Assembly (NCBI GenBank): GCA_050486105.1
Contig: JBJHCR010000001.1
Span: 1 to 64,000 of the forward strand
Direction of reading: 5' to 3'
Source of the DNA: JAEXNA01 sp050486105
GTDB lineage: Bacteria; Vulcanimicrobiota; Xenobia; Xenobiales; JADMJV01
DNA length: 64,000 bases
The notes beneath the pieces are model-generated. The model had not been told where the DNA came from and did not search any database. It worked only from the letters and a program-made list of their open reading frames with translations. The position numbers were made by a program, and so were the translations under genes. Shown piece after piece: positions 35,835 through 44,263 of this stretch. Positions within the stretch are counted from its first letter, which is position 1. Every line of letters begins with the position of its first letter.

Positions 35835-37163
35835 CTACTCCGGTGCGCTGGGACCCTTCATCAGATCCGAACCCGCGACCGCGAGACCCGCCGTCAATCC
35901 GGCAACCGCCCCTAGAGCGGTGCCCAGGTGCTGATACAGTCCCGAGCCGGTTAGAGCAGTGAGTCCTGCCCCAAGAAGGGTTCCGGTGGTGAGTCCCATG
36001 GTGGCTCCGGTGAGAGCCGGGGCGGCATACTTGCCAGTCACCTCGCTGCCGAGACCGAGCACCGCACCATTGGCGGCTCCGACCGTTGAACCCAGGGCGG
36101 CGAAGGCACCGTTACCGGTCAGCGCTGTCAAGCCGTAACCTACAGCATCGCCCAAGAGGAAGCCGGTGGCGCCGAGACCTGTGGATAATGAGACTTTCGA
36201 GGCCACGGAGTTCTTGTCTCCCGAGGTCGAACCCACGGCTCCGGTCGTTCCAACTAGGGCCCCTACAGCCGGGGTCGCCATCAGATAAAGTGGATTCCCG
36301 CTCGCCGCGTGGGCCACGGCTCCAACCGCCGAACCGACTCCATAGCCGACGGTCCCTCCAATTGCTGTCTTGGTTAACCGGTCCAGGCCAGGGTTTTTGC
36401 GATTCTCCAACCACTCTTTTTTAGAGTAACTGTCGTTGGGATCCATAAGGTACCAACTCCACCCGGGATTGCCCCTGGTGTTGAGGGCCATCAGGCCCAC
36501 GGTGGCGGCTCCTATGGCCGGGGCTGCAGCTCCGATGGGTGCCAACAGATGGGAAGCGTTGTTGGCCAAGAAAGCCTGCAAGGTGCCTCCGGCAACCATT
36601 CCCACCGAGGCGCCGATACCGGTGACGGCTGCATCTTTGGTGATCTTGCCAACTTTGCTATCGTCGCCGGTGAAGGCCAAGCCCGTCCCTGCCAGCCCTC
36701 CGACCAGGGTGCCGGCCAGGGCTGCGTGGGTTCCAAATACGGCAGCGGCTCCGCCTGCAGCCAGTTTTCCGCCCACGGCTTGAAGTATGTACATCCCTGC
36801 CGGAGCACCGACAGTGGCCCCAGTCCAGGCGGCGAACATTCGTCCACTGGAGACTTTTTCGTCGGACAAAGACAGGGCTAAAGCCGCACCGGCTCCGCCC
36901 ACCGAACCCACCACACCCCCAAATCTGGCGAAGGTGTCGGTGCCGGAAAGCTGGGACAAAACCGAACCCCCCACCGCGCCCAAGGTCAGGCCAGCTAGGG
37001 CGCCACCGGCGGTGTGGGCGGCGGTGGTCACGTTTTTCTTAAAGCTGTCTTCGGGAGTGGCAGAGTCTCCCTGAGACTCCTCCGCTGCGGAAAAAGTAAC
37101 CCCGGCCGCCTCGGTTGAAGAGAGCTTGGTAAGCTGAACCTTGGGAGTGTTGGTAATGAGCAT
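35835..37163 (-). CDS. Glycine-zipper membrane-active protein (442 aa)
   Basis: 442 aa, extremely Gly/Ala-rich. After a polar N-terminus without signal peptide (about 1-45) there are about ten hydrophobic glycine-zipper helices, such as AGGALAGLTLGAVGGSVLSQLSG and GALVGTTGAVGSTSG. One hydrophilic break lies near residues 230-265 (WSWYLMDPNDSYSKKEW). I recognise no family. The composition fits pore-forming or membrane-inserting proteins, including some secreted effectors, but could also be an inner-membrane protein. A smaller relative in style is at 55221. No secretion gene directly adjoins. Confidence 0.6.
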   Translation of the reverse strand: MLITNTPKVQLTKLSSTEAAGVTFSAAEESQGDSATPEDSFKKNVTTAAHTAGGALAGLTLGAVGGSVLSQLSGTDTFARFGGVVGSVGGAGAALALSLSDEKVSSGRMFAAWTGATVGAPAGMYILQAVGGKLAAGGAAAVFGTHAALAGTLVGGLAGTGLAFTGDDSKVGKITKDAAVTGIGASVGMVAGGTLQAFLANNASHLLAPIGAAAPAIGAATVGLMALNTRGNPGWSWYLMDPNDSYSKKEWLENRKNPGLDRLTKTAIGGTVGYGVGSAVGAVAHAASGNPLYLMATPAVGALVGTTGAVGSTSGDKNSVASKVSLSTGLGATGFLLGDAVGYGLTALTGNGAFAALGSTVGAANGAVLGLGSEVTGKYAAPALTGATMGLTTGTLLGAGLTALTGSGLYQHLGTALGAVAGLTAGLAVAGSDLMKGPSAPE

Positions 37164-37563
37164 GGTGCTTGAGTCCGTTCTGGTAGATCTTGTAGCCTAA
37201 CATTAGCAACCAGGGATCAAGAAACGGTCAAAGGAGCGTTAAAGGGAGTGGAGAGGTTAGAGAAAGGTCTTGGGTCAGCTCCTGGGTATCTAGACTGCTT
37301 AGCTAGGGAAAACCTCGATGGAGTCAGTCAAAGTTCCGGACTCGGGATTGACCACAAGGCGAAGTCCGGGAAGGTTCGCCTGGATGTGCAGGTCCCAGAC
37401 TCCATGTTGAAAAGCCAGCTCGAGAACCTCATCGACCACGGTGCTCGCTTTGGACATTCTAACGGGGGTGGTGACGTTCACGACCCTGTGGCTTCTCGCT
37501 CGGCCTTGGCCAAGGCTGCGTATTCACTGGAATACGCAACATGGAAAGGTTCCCTGGAGTAAA
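37164..37563. other. 400-bp gene-poor stretch
   Basis: Contains the upstream region of the 442-aa gene (minus-strand TTTGACC and a TAGGCT hexamer) and a possible 60-codon minus ORF (37299-37481, GTG start, no RBS) that I do not annotate as a gene. No repeats of note. Confidence 0.4.
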
Positions 37564-37724
37564 GAGGCTGTGCGCCGAATCAACCCACATCGCCAAACTC
37601 GCCCTTTTTCCGCCATGGGAACCGCAAATTCTTGCAAATAGGTCCACTATGAGCTTCAAATTTTCAATTCCCCTGACGAAAAAATTGCTTCGTTTGGACT
37701 CGGGGCGATTCGGCGCACAGCCTC
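37564..37724 (+). mobile_element. 161-bp MITE, copy 1
   Basis: Ends are near-perfect 18-bp inverted repeats, GAGGCTGTGCGCCGAATC and its complement. An almost identical 161-bp copy lies inverted at 54956-55116. Non-coding by appearance, no transposase. It abuts the 5' side of the decayed HNH gene. No clear target-site duplication at this copy. Confidence 0.85.
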
Positions 37725-37725
37725 T

Positions 37726-38652
37726 GAACTGCGAGAAGTGGTCAGCGTGGCCACCCCTGAGACCGAAGAACTCTGGCTGAAACTGTGCCAGGAGTTGCCA
37801 ACTGGAAAAGTCCAAAAGCTGGTGACCCTCACCCCCAAGGGTGGCATCCCCGGCCAACTTCATGCAGAACGGGACCCTCACGGCCCGGAGTACCGGTGTC
37901 GTTTTTCTCCAGAACTGGTGGTGCAGATTGAGCGCCTCATGCAACAACGGTCCCAGCTCCAGGGTCGGCCCCTATCCTTTGCCGAGTTGGTAGAGCAGTT
38001 GGTAACTGAAGTCCTAATCGGCAAGCCCTTTGATGAAGCCGAAGAGAAGATGAAGGTAGAGGCCCAGCGTGAGTTCGCTGCCGAGCAACTGGCCCAAGAA
38101 CCCCTGGTTAGCCAAGCCCAAGAAGTGGCTCGTAGGCTCGGATTGGTTACAGACCACACCGAGAACGAAAGCGGCTGCGCCGTTTCTAAGTGTGAGTCCC
38201 GCGAGTGGTCCCACGCGGGAACAAGGGACCAGCAAATCGATCTCAAAGCAAACCTGCTCGAATTGGCCTTGGGCGGCCCCATCCCCAGCCAAGATCCGGG
38301 CGAACAGAACGGTCGATCCCCACTCCTTCTTCAACAAAACCTGTCCCCGCTGGGACCAACCGACTCCCAAAACGCAACCCCGTCCCCGCCGGGACCGCTC
38401 AACTCCCAAACGCAACCCCGTCCCCGTCGGGACCAACCACCTCGAGTATTCCGAGCGCGCACAGTTCCAAGGATTGCGGCGTGGCTCACGAGTTCATCAG
38501 CCGCTCCATCGCCAAGCTCCGCTTCAACTCCAAGAACCGCGTCCCCCACCGAAGCCGAACGAAAAGCCGTTCTAAGACGAGACCGCTTCTACTGCAGCAC
38601 GCCTTCATGCTCAAATCACTTATGGCTCAAACTGCATCACATCCGCTGGTAA
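37726..38652 (+). pseudogene. Decayed HNH endonuclease (DUF222-type), truncated at both ends
   Basis: About 305 aa remain. The N-terminus stops at the edge of the MITE, with ELREVVSVATPETEELWLK directly inside. The middle has a helical conserved unit (FSPELVVQIERLMQQR) and a low-complexity Pro/Thr repeat (38339-38446). The C-terminus reaches the HNH zinc and catalytic site: AVLRRDRFYC, then CSNHLWLKLHHIRW, followed at once by TAA where intact members read on into SHGG. The same frame does continue SHGGGG after the stop. The nuclease is therefore almost surely dead. The family is common as many copies in some genomes. Confidence 0.65.
38339..38446 (+). repeat. Pro/Arg-coding direct repeats within the HNH remnant
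   Basis: ACGCAACCCCGTCCCCG and GGGACC units recur about every 36-38 bp, roughly three copies. Expansion of a low-complexity linker. Confidence 0.45.
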
Positions 38653-38729
38653 AGCCACGGCGGAGGCGGTGGATGGAGGTCGCAGGTGAAGGGTGGACAC
38701 TCCCCACGGACCTGGTCTATGATCGCATT

Positions 38730-39332
38730 ATGGACCGACCCCATCAATCAAGAGTCACCTTTCAGGAGTATCTGGCCTGGAGTGACGAGCATCGCTGGGA
38801 GATCATTGACGGGAAGCCGTTCTTGATGAGCCCCGCTCCAAGACCCAGTCATCAGAGATTGGTCACCTCACTATGGGCTGCAATTTCAAAGAGAGTGAAG
38901 AGCAGCACCTGCGAAGCCTTCGTGGCTCCCATTGATGTCAAACTCTCAGAATCCAACGTGGTTCAACCCGATGTGGTAGTGGTTTGTCGACCCCAGCAAG
39001 TGACTGAAACCCATATCGAAGGAGCCCCAACTCTGGTCATCGAGATCCTCTCCCCCTCCAGCCTTCGACATGACCGAATTCGCAAACTTAACCTCTATGC
39101 TCAATTTGCCGTTCCAGAATATTGGATTGTGACCCCGGAGCCTGCCATGCTGGAAATCTTGAGCCTAACTCCCGAGGGGGGATATCGGGTGGCTCAGGTG
39201 CACTCAGATCAGGGGGAAGTGAGCAGCCCGACTTTGCCTGCGTTGAGCTTCGACCTCAGTGAAATCTTCGGGTCTCCTCAAGAGTACCCAGATGAAGTGC
39301 GAGAATCCGCAGTGCCCGTGGCCACCATCTAA
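38730..39332 (+). CDS. Uma2-family (DUF820) nuclease-like protein
   Basis: 200 aa from ATG 38730. A longer open frame upstream overlaps the HNH remnant and is not coding. PD-(D/E)XK-type Uma2 marks: VTFQEYLAWSDEHRWEIIDGKPFLMSPAP, FVAPIDVKLSESNVVQPDVVVVC and PTLVIEILSPSSLRHDR, ending NLYAQFAVPEYWIV. Uma2 proteins are predicted restriction-like nucleases that exist in many copies in cyanobacteria and Chloroflexota; function unproven. A second member is at 59685. Confidence 0.88.
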   Translation: MDRPHQSRVTFQEYLAWSDEHRWEIIDGKPFLMSPAPRPSHQRLVTSLWAAISKRVKSSTCEAFVAPIDVKLSESNVVQPDVVVVCRPQQVTETHIEGAPTLVIEILSPSSLRHDRIRKLNLYAQFAVPEYWIVTPEPAMLEILSLTPEGGYRVAQVHSDQGEVSSPTLPALSFDLSEIFGSPQEYPDEVRESAVPVATI

Positions 39333-39452
39333 CCAGCCAAGCCCAGCAACTTGAAAGCCCCACCAGCGAGGGCTTAAGCTCCCAGGAAGAACCTCCAGTA
39401 ATAGACCAAAGATCTACCCTCCCTAAAGAAATAGTGATAGAATACCCGGGCT

Positions 39453-42400
39453 ATGGACAGGATCGCCCATCTGGGGCAACCCGGGGTCAACCCAAAGATC
39501 GGTTCCGGGCGCTCGGGGAAGGACTCCGAGGGTCTCGGCTCTGCAGAGCATGAGCCCACCGATCTGCTCCAAATTGGACTCAAAGTTGAGGGCCCTGTCC
39601 AGGGGGACTCCCAGGCCGAGTCCGGGATTGTCCAGACCCCCCGGCAACTTGCTGGGGAGGGGGGGGTGGACAACCTTCAAGAGAGGTCTCCGGCTATTCA
39701 GGCTTTGACTGCTGCTGATTCTCAGTCCTGGAACCAGCCTTTGCTGCTCGAAGATCACCAGGCCGAAAGCCTCCAGATCGAACTCCAGGCCAACGGCCAA
39801 ACTATCACCGACCAGATCTTCGCTGCGGCCCACGGGACGACTCCCTCCGCCCCTTCGACGACCACAGGGGTGAGCACTACGAATACGGCGGTCTCGGAAG
39901 TCTCCAACCACTCCTCGACTTTGACTGCCGACGGGTCTGTCCAGACCCGACAAGCGGCCAAGGCTGCGGTGAAGCAAACGCCCGAGCAGCCCGGGAGCAC
40001 TCCAGCCCAGCGCCTGGGGTTGTTCCGCCGTCTGGGACACGCTTTCCTGAGTGTGCTGACCCCGGATCCCATGTCGGAGTTCCGCAAGGAATTGGAGCAA
40101 GTGGACTCCCTGGAAACCGTGGCCCAAGAACTCAAGACTCCGGAGGATTTTCAGGCCAAGACCTCCGACTTCAAGGCCCGCCTGGCAGCCGGGGCTTCCT
40201 TGGAAGAGTTGCGGCCCGAAGCCTACGCTGTGGCCCGGGAAGCCTCCCGGCAGGCCCTTGGCATGCGGGCCTATGAATGTCAGGTGCTGGGGGCCCTGGC
40301 CATGGACGATGGCCGCATCGCTGAGATGAAGACCGGAGAAGGCAAGACCCTGGCAGCGGTGATGCCGCTCTACCTGAACGCCCTCATGGGTCAAGGAGCC
40401 CACCTGATCACCGTGAACGACACCCTGGCCACCCGAGATGCCGAAGAGATGGGCCCGGTTTTCGAGCGTTTGGGATTGTCCGTAGGGGTGGTCACCGAGA
40501 CCATGACCACCGAGGAGAAGCGAGCTGGGTACGGAGCCGACATCACCTACACCACCGATCGCGCTCTGGGCTTTGACTATCTTCGGGATCGCACCGCCCG
40601 AAGCCCCAGCCAACGGGTTCAAAGAGAACCCTTCTTTGCCCTGATCGATGAAGTGGACGAGGTGCTCCTCGACGAGGCTCGCACTCCGCTGATCCTTTCT
40701 GGCACCGGGTCGGACAACAGCCAAGAATACCAGTTTTTCAACCGGGTAGTGAAAGACTTGGAGATCGGGACTGACATCCTCATCGACCAGGAAAAGCAGC
40801 AAGCCTGGCTCACCGACACCGGCTATGAGCGGGTGGAGACCAAGTTGCAGGCCATGCACCTGACGGAGCTTCTCGAGGGAGGAGGGGATCCCGAAGAACA
40901 AGAGCGCATCCAAGGCGATCTGGACCTTTGCCAACAGTATTTTCAAACTCTCACCGCCGAGCAAGAGGCTTTCGCCAACCTTCGGGCGGCCGAACGCGCG
41001 AAACCGGGATGGCTGAGCCGGATGCGCGGTGCCGAGTGGGACCAAGAGGGGCTCGAGGCGGCTCGGGCTCTCTACGCTGAGGCTAAGGCCCAGCGCCTAG
41101 AGCAAGCCGAGACCGTACCCCGGTTTGGCTTGTTCACCGAGGAGAACGAGCATCGAGTGGGCTTCCTGGACGCCTGCGTCAAGGCTCACGCTCTTTTTCA
41201 GCAGGGCAAAGACTACCTGGTGTCCGGGGACGCAGTGGAGATCGTGGACGCCAACAAAGGCCGAACTTCCGAAGGTCGGCGCTATAACGATGGGGTTCAT
41301 CAGGCTTTGGAAGCCAAAGAAGGGGTGACGGTGCGGCGAGACCAGAAGATCACCGCCTCGATCACCTATCCTAATCTTTTCAAGCGATACCCCCGTTTGG
41401 CTGGCATGAGTGGCACCGCCAAGACTTCCGAGGCCGAGTTGGTGAACCTCTACGGTCTTGAGGTGGTGCCGGTGCCCACCAATCGGCCAGTGATTCGCAA
41501 GGATGAAGACGATCTCGTTTTTGCCACTCTGGAAGACAAATACCAGGCCTTGGCTCAAGAGGTGGCCGAAGATTATCAGGCCGGGCGTCCAGTGATGATC
41601 GGGACTTTGTCGGTAGAGCACAACGTGTACGTGGCCAAGAAGTTGGTGGAGGCTGGAGTACCCCGAGAGGTGATTCAGGTCTTGAACGCCGAGACCGTGC
41701 GGGGTGATAAGCGGCTCGAAAACCAGGCCATCAGCCAGGCCGGGCGCTCTGGGGTGGTCACCGTGGCCACCAATCTGGCCGGAAGGGGCGCCAACATCAA
41801 GCCGGACCTGGTCAATTTCAAAGAGTTGGCCGAAGCCGTGGCCGAAGCCCAACACCAGGGACGCCCAGTCTTGGTCTGCCTGGAAAAAAAGGCCGAAGCC
41901 GAATGGCTACAAGGCTGGCTGGCGGGTATGGAGACCTCGATCTCCCAGGCCGGTGGCGAGATTCCCACGACCTTCAGCCCAGTGCAGATCCAGTATGGAG
42001 AAGAGGCCGGAACCCCGTTGCCGGGAACCCTGGCTGAAGACACCTTGGTTTTGCGCGGCCAAGACTTCCCCACCGGGGGGCTGACGGTTTATGGCACCGA
42101 GCGCTCCTCTTCAAGGCGAATCGACGACCAACTTATTGGCCGAGCGGGTCGTCAGGGAGCCCCGGGTCGCTCGCAGTTTTTTCTGAGCCTCGAAGATGAT
42201 CTGCTGCGAGTTTTTGCCGCCTCGGACCTTCCCAAGGGTCAGCAGTTGCTCACCACCCCCGGGGTCGGAGTGAGCGATGCCGGCCTCACCAAATTGGTGG
42301 CCCAAGCCCAGTTTCGGGTGGAGAGCAAAAGTTTCGAGGCTCGGGAGACCACCAGCGAGCAAGACGAGGTGATGAATCTCCAACGCCAAGCCTTCGACGG

Positions 42401-43019
42401 ACTGCGAGATGAGATCGTCGAGGGTGGCTTGTCTTTGCGCTCACGTTTTTCTGATATGGTGGGCAAAGGGTTGGCCGGGGCCGTCTTTGATGGCTTGCCC
42501 GAAGGCAAAAATAGCTTCTCTTACGAGCAGATAGGGGAAGCCTTGGCGAAGGCTCAGGAGGAGTTGGGTTTGCCCATTTCGCTTGCCTTTCTGGATTCGG
42601 AGGCTGCCAACCCCAAGCAGCAGCGCATGCCAGCTGAAGCTCTCGAGCAGGAACTCTTTGACTGGGCGGACCGCCGAGTGACAAACTCCATGCGGGAAAT
42701 GGAACAGACTTTACCCAACGCCGAGCAGGTAGTGCGCACGGTGCTCCTGGATGTGCTCGATGAGGGTTGGTCCGAGCATCTCGAGAAAATGGAAGCCCTC
42801 AAGCAGAGTGTGCACTGGCACGCCCTCGCAGAAAAGGATCCCGAGGTGGAGTTCAAGCTGCAGGGCTACGACCTATTTGCCGAGAGTTTCTCCGGCATGA
42901 ATCGCCAGATGGCCCGCCGAGGCTTGGGTGATCTTTTGGCCTATTTGTCGGTGTTCCAGGGTGGAGAACCATCGACCGCCAAAGCCAACGGAAGAGTTGA
43001 AGTCGTTCCTCTCCCCTAG
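39453..43019 (+). CDS. Divergent SecA paralogue with long N-terminal extension
   Basis: 1188 aa, versus 868 for the canonical SecA here. Residues 1-190 are a polar, Ser/Thr-rich, probably disordered extension with no SecA similarity. The DEAD motor core follows: MKTGEGKT (about 292), DEVDEVLLDEARTPLI (about 399, canonical DEVDSILIDEARTPLI), GRGANI (about 778, canonical GRGTDI), GRAGRQG (about 896). A helical insertion lies in the preprotein cross-linking region, and about 65 extra residues lie between GRGANI and the TVYGTERSSSRRIDDQL motif. The C-terminal zinc finger is absent. ATP hydrolysis seems possible. It should drive export of special substrates, or act as another translocase. A -10-like TAGAAT 9 bases before the ATG hints at a leaderless mRNA. 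Confidence 0.85.
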   Translation: MDRIAHLGQPGVNPKIGSGRSGKDSEGLGSAEHEPTDLLQIGLKVEGPVQGDSQAESGIVQTPRQLAGEGGVDNLQERSPAIQALTAADSQSWNQPLLLEDHQAESLQIELQANGQTITDQIFAAAHGTTPSAPSTTTGVSTTNTAVSEVSNHSSTLTADGSVQTRQAAKAAVKQTPEQPGSTPAQRLGLFRRLGHAFLSVLTPDPMSEFRKELEQVDSLETVAQELKTPEDFQAKTSDFKARLAAGASLEELRPEAYAVAREASRQALGMRAYECQVLGALAMDDGRIAEMKTGEGKTLAAVMPLYLNALMGQGAHLITVNDTLATRDAEEMGPVFERLGLSVGVVTETMTTEEKRAGYGADITYTTDRALGFDYLRDRTARSPSQRVQREPFFALIDEVDEVLLDEARTPLILSGTGSDNSQEYQFFNRVVKDLEIGTDILIDQEKQQAWLTDTGYERVETKLQAMHLTELLEGGGDPEEQERIQGDLDLCQQYFQTLTAEQEAFANLRAAERAKPGWLSRMRGAEWDQEGLEAARALYAEAKAQRLEQAETVPRFGLFTEENEHRVGFLDACVKAHALFQQGKDYLVSGDAVEIVDANKGRTSEGRRYNDGVHQALEAKEGVTVRRDQKITASITYPNLFKRYPRLAGMSGTAKTSEAELVNLYGLEVVPVPTNRPVIRKDEDDLVFATLEDKYQALAQEVAEDYQAGRPVMIGTLSVEHNVYVAKKLVEAGVPREVIQVLNAETVRGDKRLENQAISQAGRSGVVTVATNLAGRGANIKPDLVNFKELAEAVAEAQHQGRPVLVCLEKKAEAEWLQGWLAGMETSISQAGGEIPTTFSPVQIQYGEEAGTPLPGTLAEDTLVLRGQDFPTGGLTVYGTERSSSRRIDDQLIGRAGRQGAPGRSQFFLSLEDDLLRVFAASDLPKGQQLLTTPGVGVSDAGLTKLVAQAQFRVESKSFEARETTSEQDEVMNLQRQAFDGLRDEIVEGGLSLRSRFSDMVGKGLAGAVFDGLPEGKNSFSYEQIGEALAKAQEELGLPISLAFLDSEAANPKQQRMPAEALEQELFDWADRRVTNSMREMEQTLPNAEQVVRTVLLDVLDEGWSEHLEKMEALKQSVHWHALAEKDPEVEFKLQGYDLFAESFSGMNRQMARRGLGDLLAYLSVFQGGEPSTAKANGRVEVVPLP

Positions 43020-44140
43020 TTGTCCCCAAGCAACTTCACCAGAGACTGGCAGTAGATCGAAACCAAGGGCCCTAGCCTGGCGTCTCCAGGGGAGTTCACG
43101 GTATCTAGAGCAGCCAAAGTGGTGCTCACCGCGGTCAGCATGTTGCCCTTCTCCTTCTGCCCACTCCATTGCTGGGACAGTTGAAGTGCAGCGAAATTCC
43201 AGCGCTCTTGGTGGAGGCGAACCTCGGACTTGAACTCCGTTTCCGAAACCTGGCCGGATTGGAAACCCGCTGCTAGGTCCGTCAAGGACCGGAGATGTTC
43301 AGGCAAACCACACCCGGATTGGTTGTCGAGTTCCAGAGTCAGCAATGGAAGGAGGTCGGTGGACACCTCGTTCCAAATCGATTTCAGCGCTTGAAGTTGG
43401 AGTTCGAGAAAGGAAACGTCCCAAGACTCTTCTTCCAGGCCTTCGGTCAAGGAGTAGAGGATGTCGGCCACCGCGTTCAAATCCTGGGCTCTTTGGGGCA
43501 GAAGTTCCAGAACCAACTCTTCGAAATCCAGAAAGTCCGCCTCCCATGACTGCAATGCCTCGAAGAAGGCTTCTAAGTAGGATTCTCCGCCCTGATGTCG
43601 GCTGAGGCTCCAGAGGGTGAAGAGGTCTAATTCCCAGCCTTCCACACCCGCTTGGGAGTGGGACAAGCTCAGCAATCTCTCGCAGGAATTCCGGATTTCC
43701 ATTCCTGTCATGGTTCGGTGGCCCTCAGACCAGAGAAGCAGATTCATCAACTCTTGGCGCAGACTCGGATTCTGCACAGGAACCTGGCTCACAGCGGATT
43801 TCAAGTATTCGGGGAGTCTGGGGTTCAAGTCTTGTCCGGAGAGAAATCGGGAAATCTGGTGGTAAGGTTTGTTCAGCCAGGCGTAGTCCGTAGGGCCTTC
43901 CTCGACCAAGATTTCTTGCAAGAGTTCCCCGGCCTCAAAAGTGAGCTCTCGATACTCTTCCTCAAGGGCCAGCCCGCAACGATATCTGGAGAGAAATCGC
44001 GCCTTCTTCTCTTTCAGGGTCCCCAAGGCGGTCTCGAGCCAGCCTCCCGTGGCTACGGGACTCTCGAGCAATCTTTCCTCTAGGGAGATGAACCAGGTGT
44101 TGAGCTGGAGTTCAAAGGGGTGAGAAATGAGCTTGTTCAT
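43016..44140 (-). CDS. Hypothetical helical protein under a SARP-like box
   Basis: 374 aa, acidic, all-helical by appearance, no signal peptide or membrane segment. I recognise no domain. Trp/Leu-rich helices (SWEADFLDFEELVLELLPQRAQDLN) suggest a protein-binding chaperone-like fold. It converges with the SecA paralogue (4-bp overlap of ends) and diverges from the annexin-protease gene, so it may serve either, for example as a chaperone. The start has AGGAGGT 8 bases upstream. Its promoter carries the 11-bp-period repeat pair described at 44161. Confidence 0.7.
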   Translation of the reverse strand: MNKLISHPFELQLNTWFISLEERLLESPVATGGWLETALGTLKEKKARFLSRYRCGLALEEEYRELTFEAGELLQEILVEEGPTDYAWLNKPYHQISRFLSGQDLNPRLPEYLKSAVSQVPVQNPSLRQELMNLLLWSEGHRTMTGMEIRNSCERLLSLSHSQAGVEGWELDLFTLWSLSRHQGGESYLEAFFEALQSWEADFLDFEELVLELLPQRAQDLNAVADILYSLTEGLEEESWDVSFLELQLQALKSIWNEVSTDLLPLLTLELDNQSGCGLPEHLRSLTDLAAGFQSGQVSETEFKSEVRLHQERWNFAALQLSQQWSGQKEKGNMLTAVSTTLAALDTVNSPGDARLGPLVSIYCQSLVKLLGDN

Positions 44141-44160
44141 TGGGGATACCTCCTATTCTC

Positions 44161-44195
44161 AGTGTAGCGGTTGGAGTTCCGAATCCATTCCGAAT
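44161..44195 (-). promoter_or_regulatory. Putative SARP-controlled promoter, site 1
   Basis: TTCCGAATCCATTCCGAAT (44177-44195) is two identical 8-mers with an 11-bp period. On the minus strand the pair is followed, after exactly 10 bp, by TACACT (44161-44166) as -10, 20 bp before the ATG at 44140. There is no usual -35. SARP activators bind such direct repeats just upstream of -10. The same arrangement occurs at 51057-51091. Confidence 0.7.
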
Positions 44196-44263
44196 TCGCC
44201 GAAACGGCGTTAAACTTTAGAGCTTTTCTAGACGGCACCGAGTCCAATCGTTAGGCTTTTTTT

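Noticed and set aside
37299..37481. 60-codon minus ORF upstream of the first MITE
   Set aside because: Plausible composition but GTG start without RBS and no recognisable domain; left unannotated.
38205..38729. N-terminal extension of the Uma2 frame
   Set aside because: Arg/Pro-rich, overlaps the HNH remnant in another frame. The Uma2 domain starts right after ATG 38730.
39423..41045. 540-codon minus-strand frame inside the SecA paralogue
   Set aside because: Gly/His/Leu-rich antisense shadow of a GC-rich gene; no motif and no RBS.
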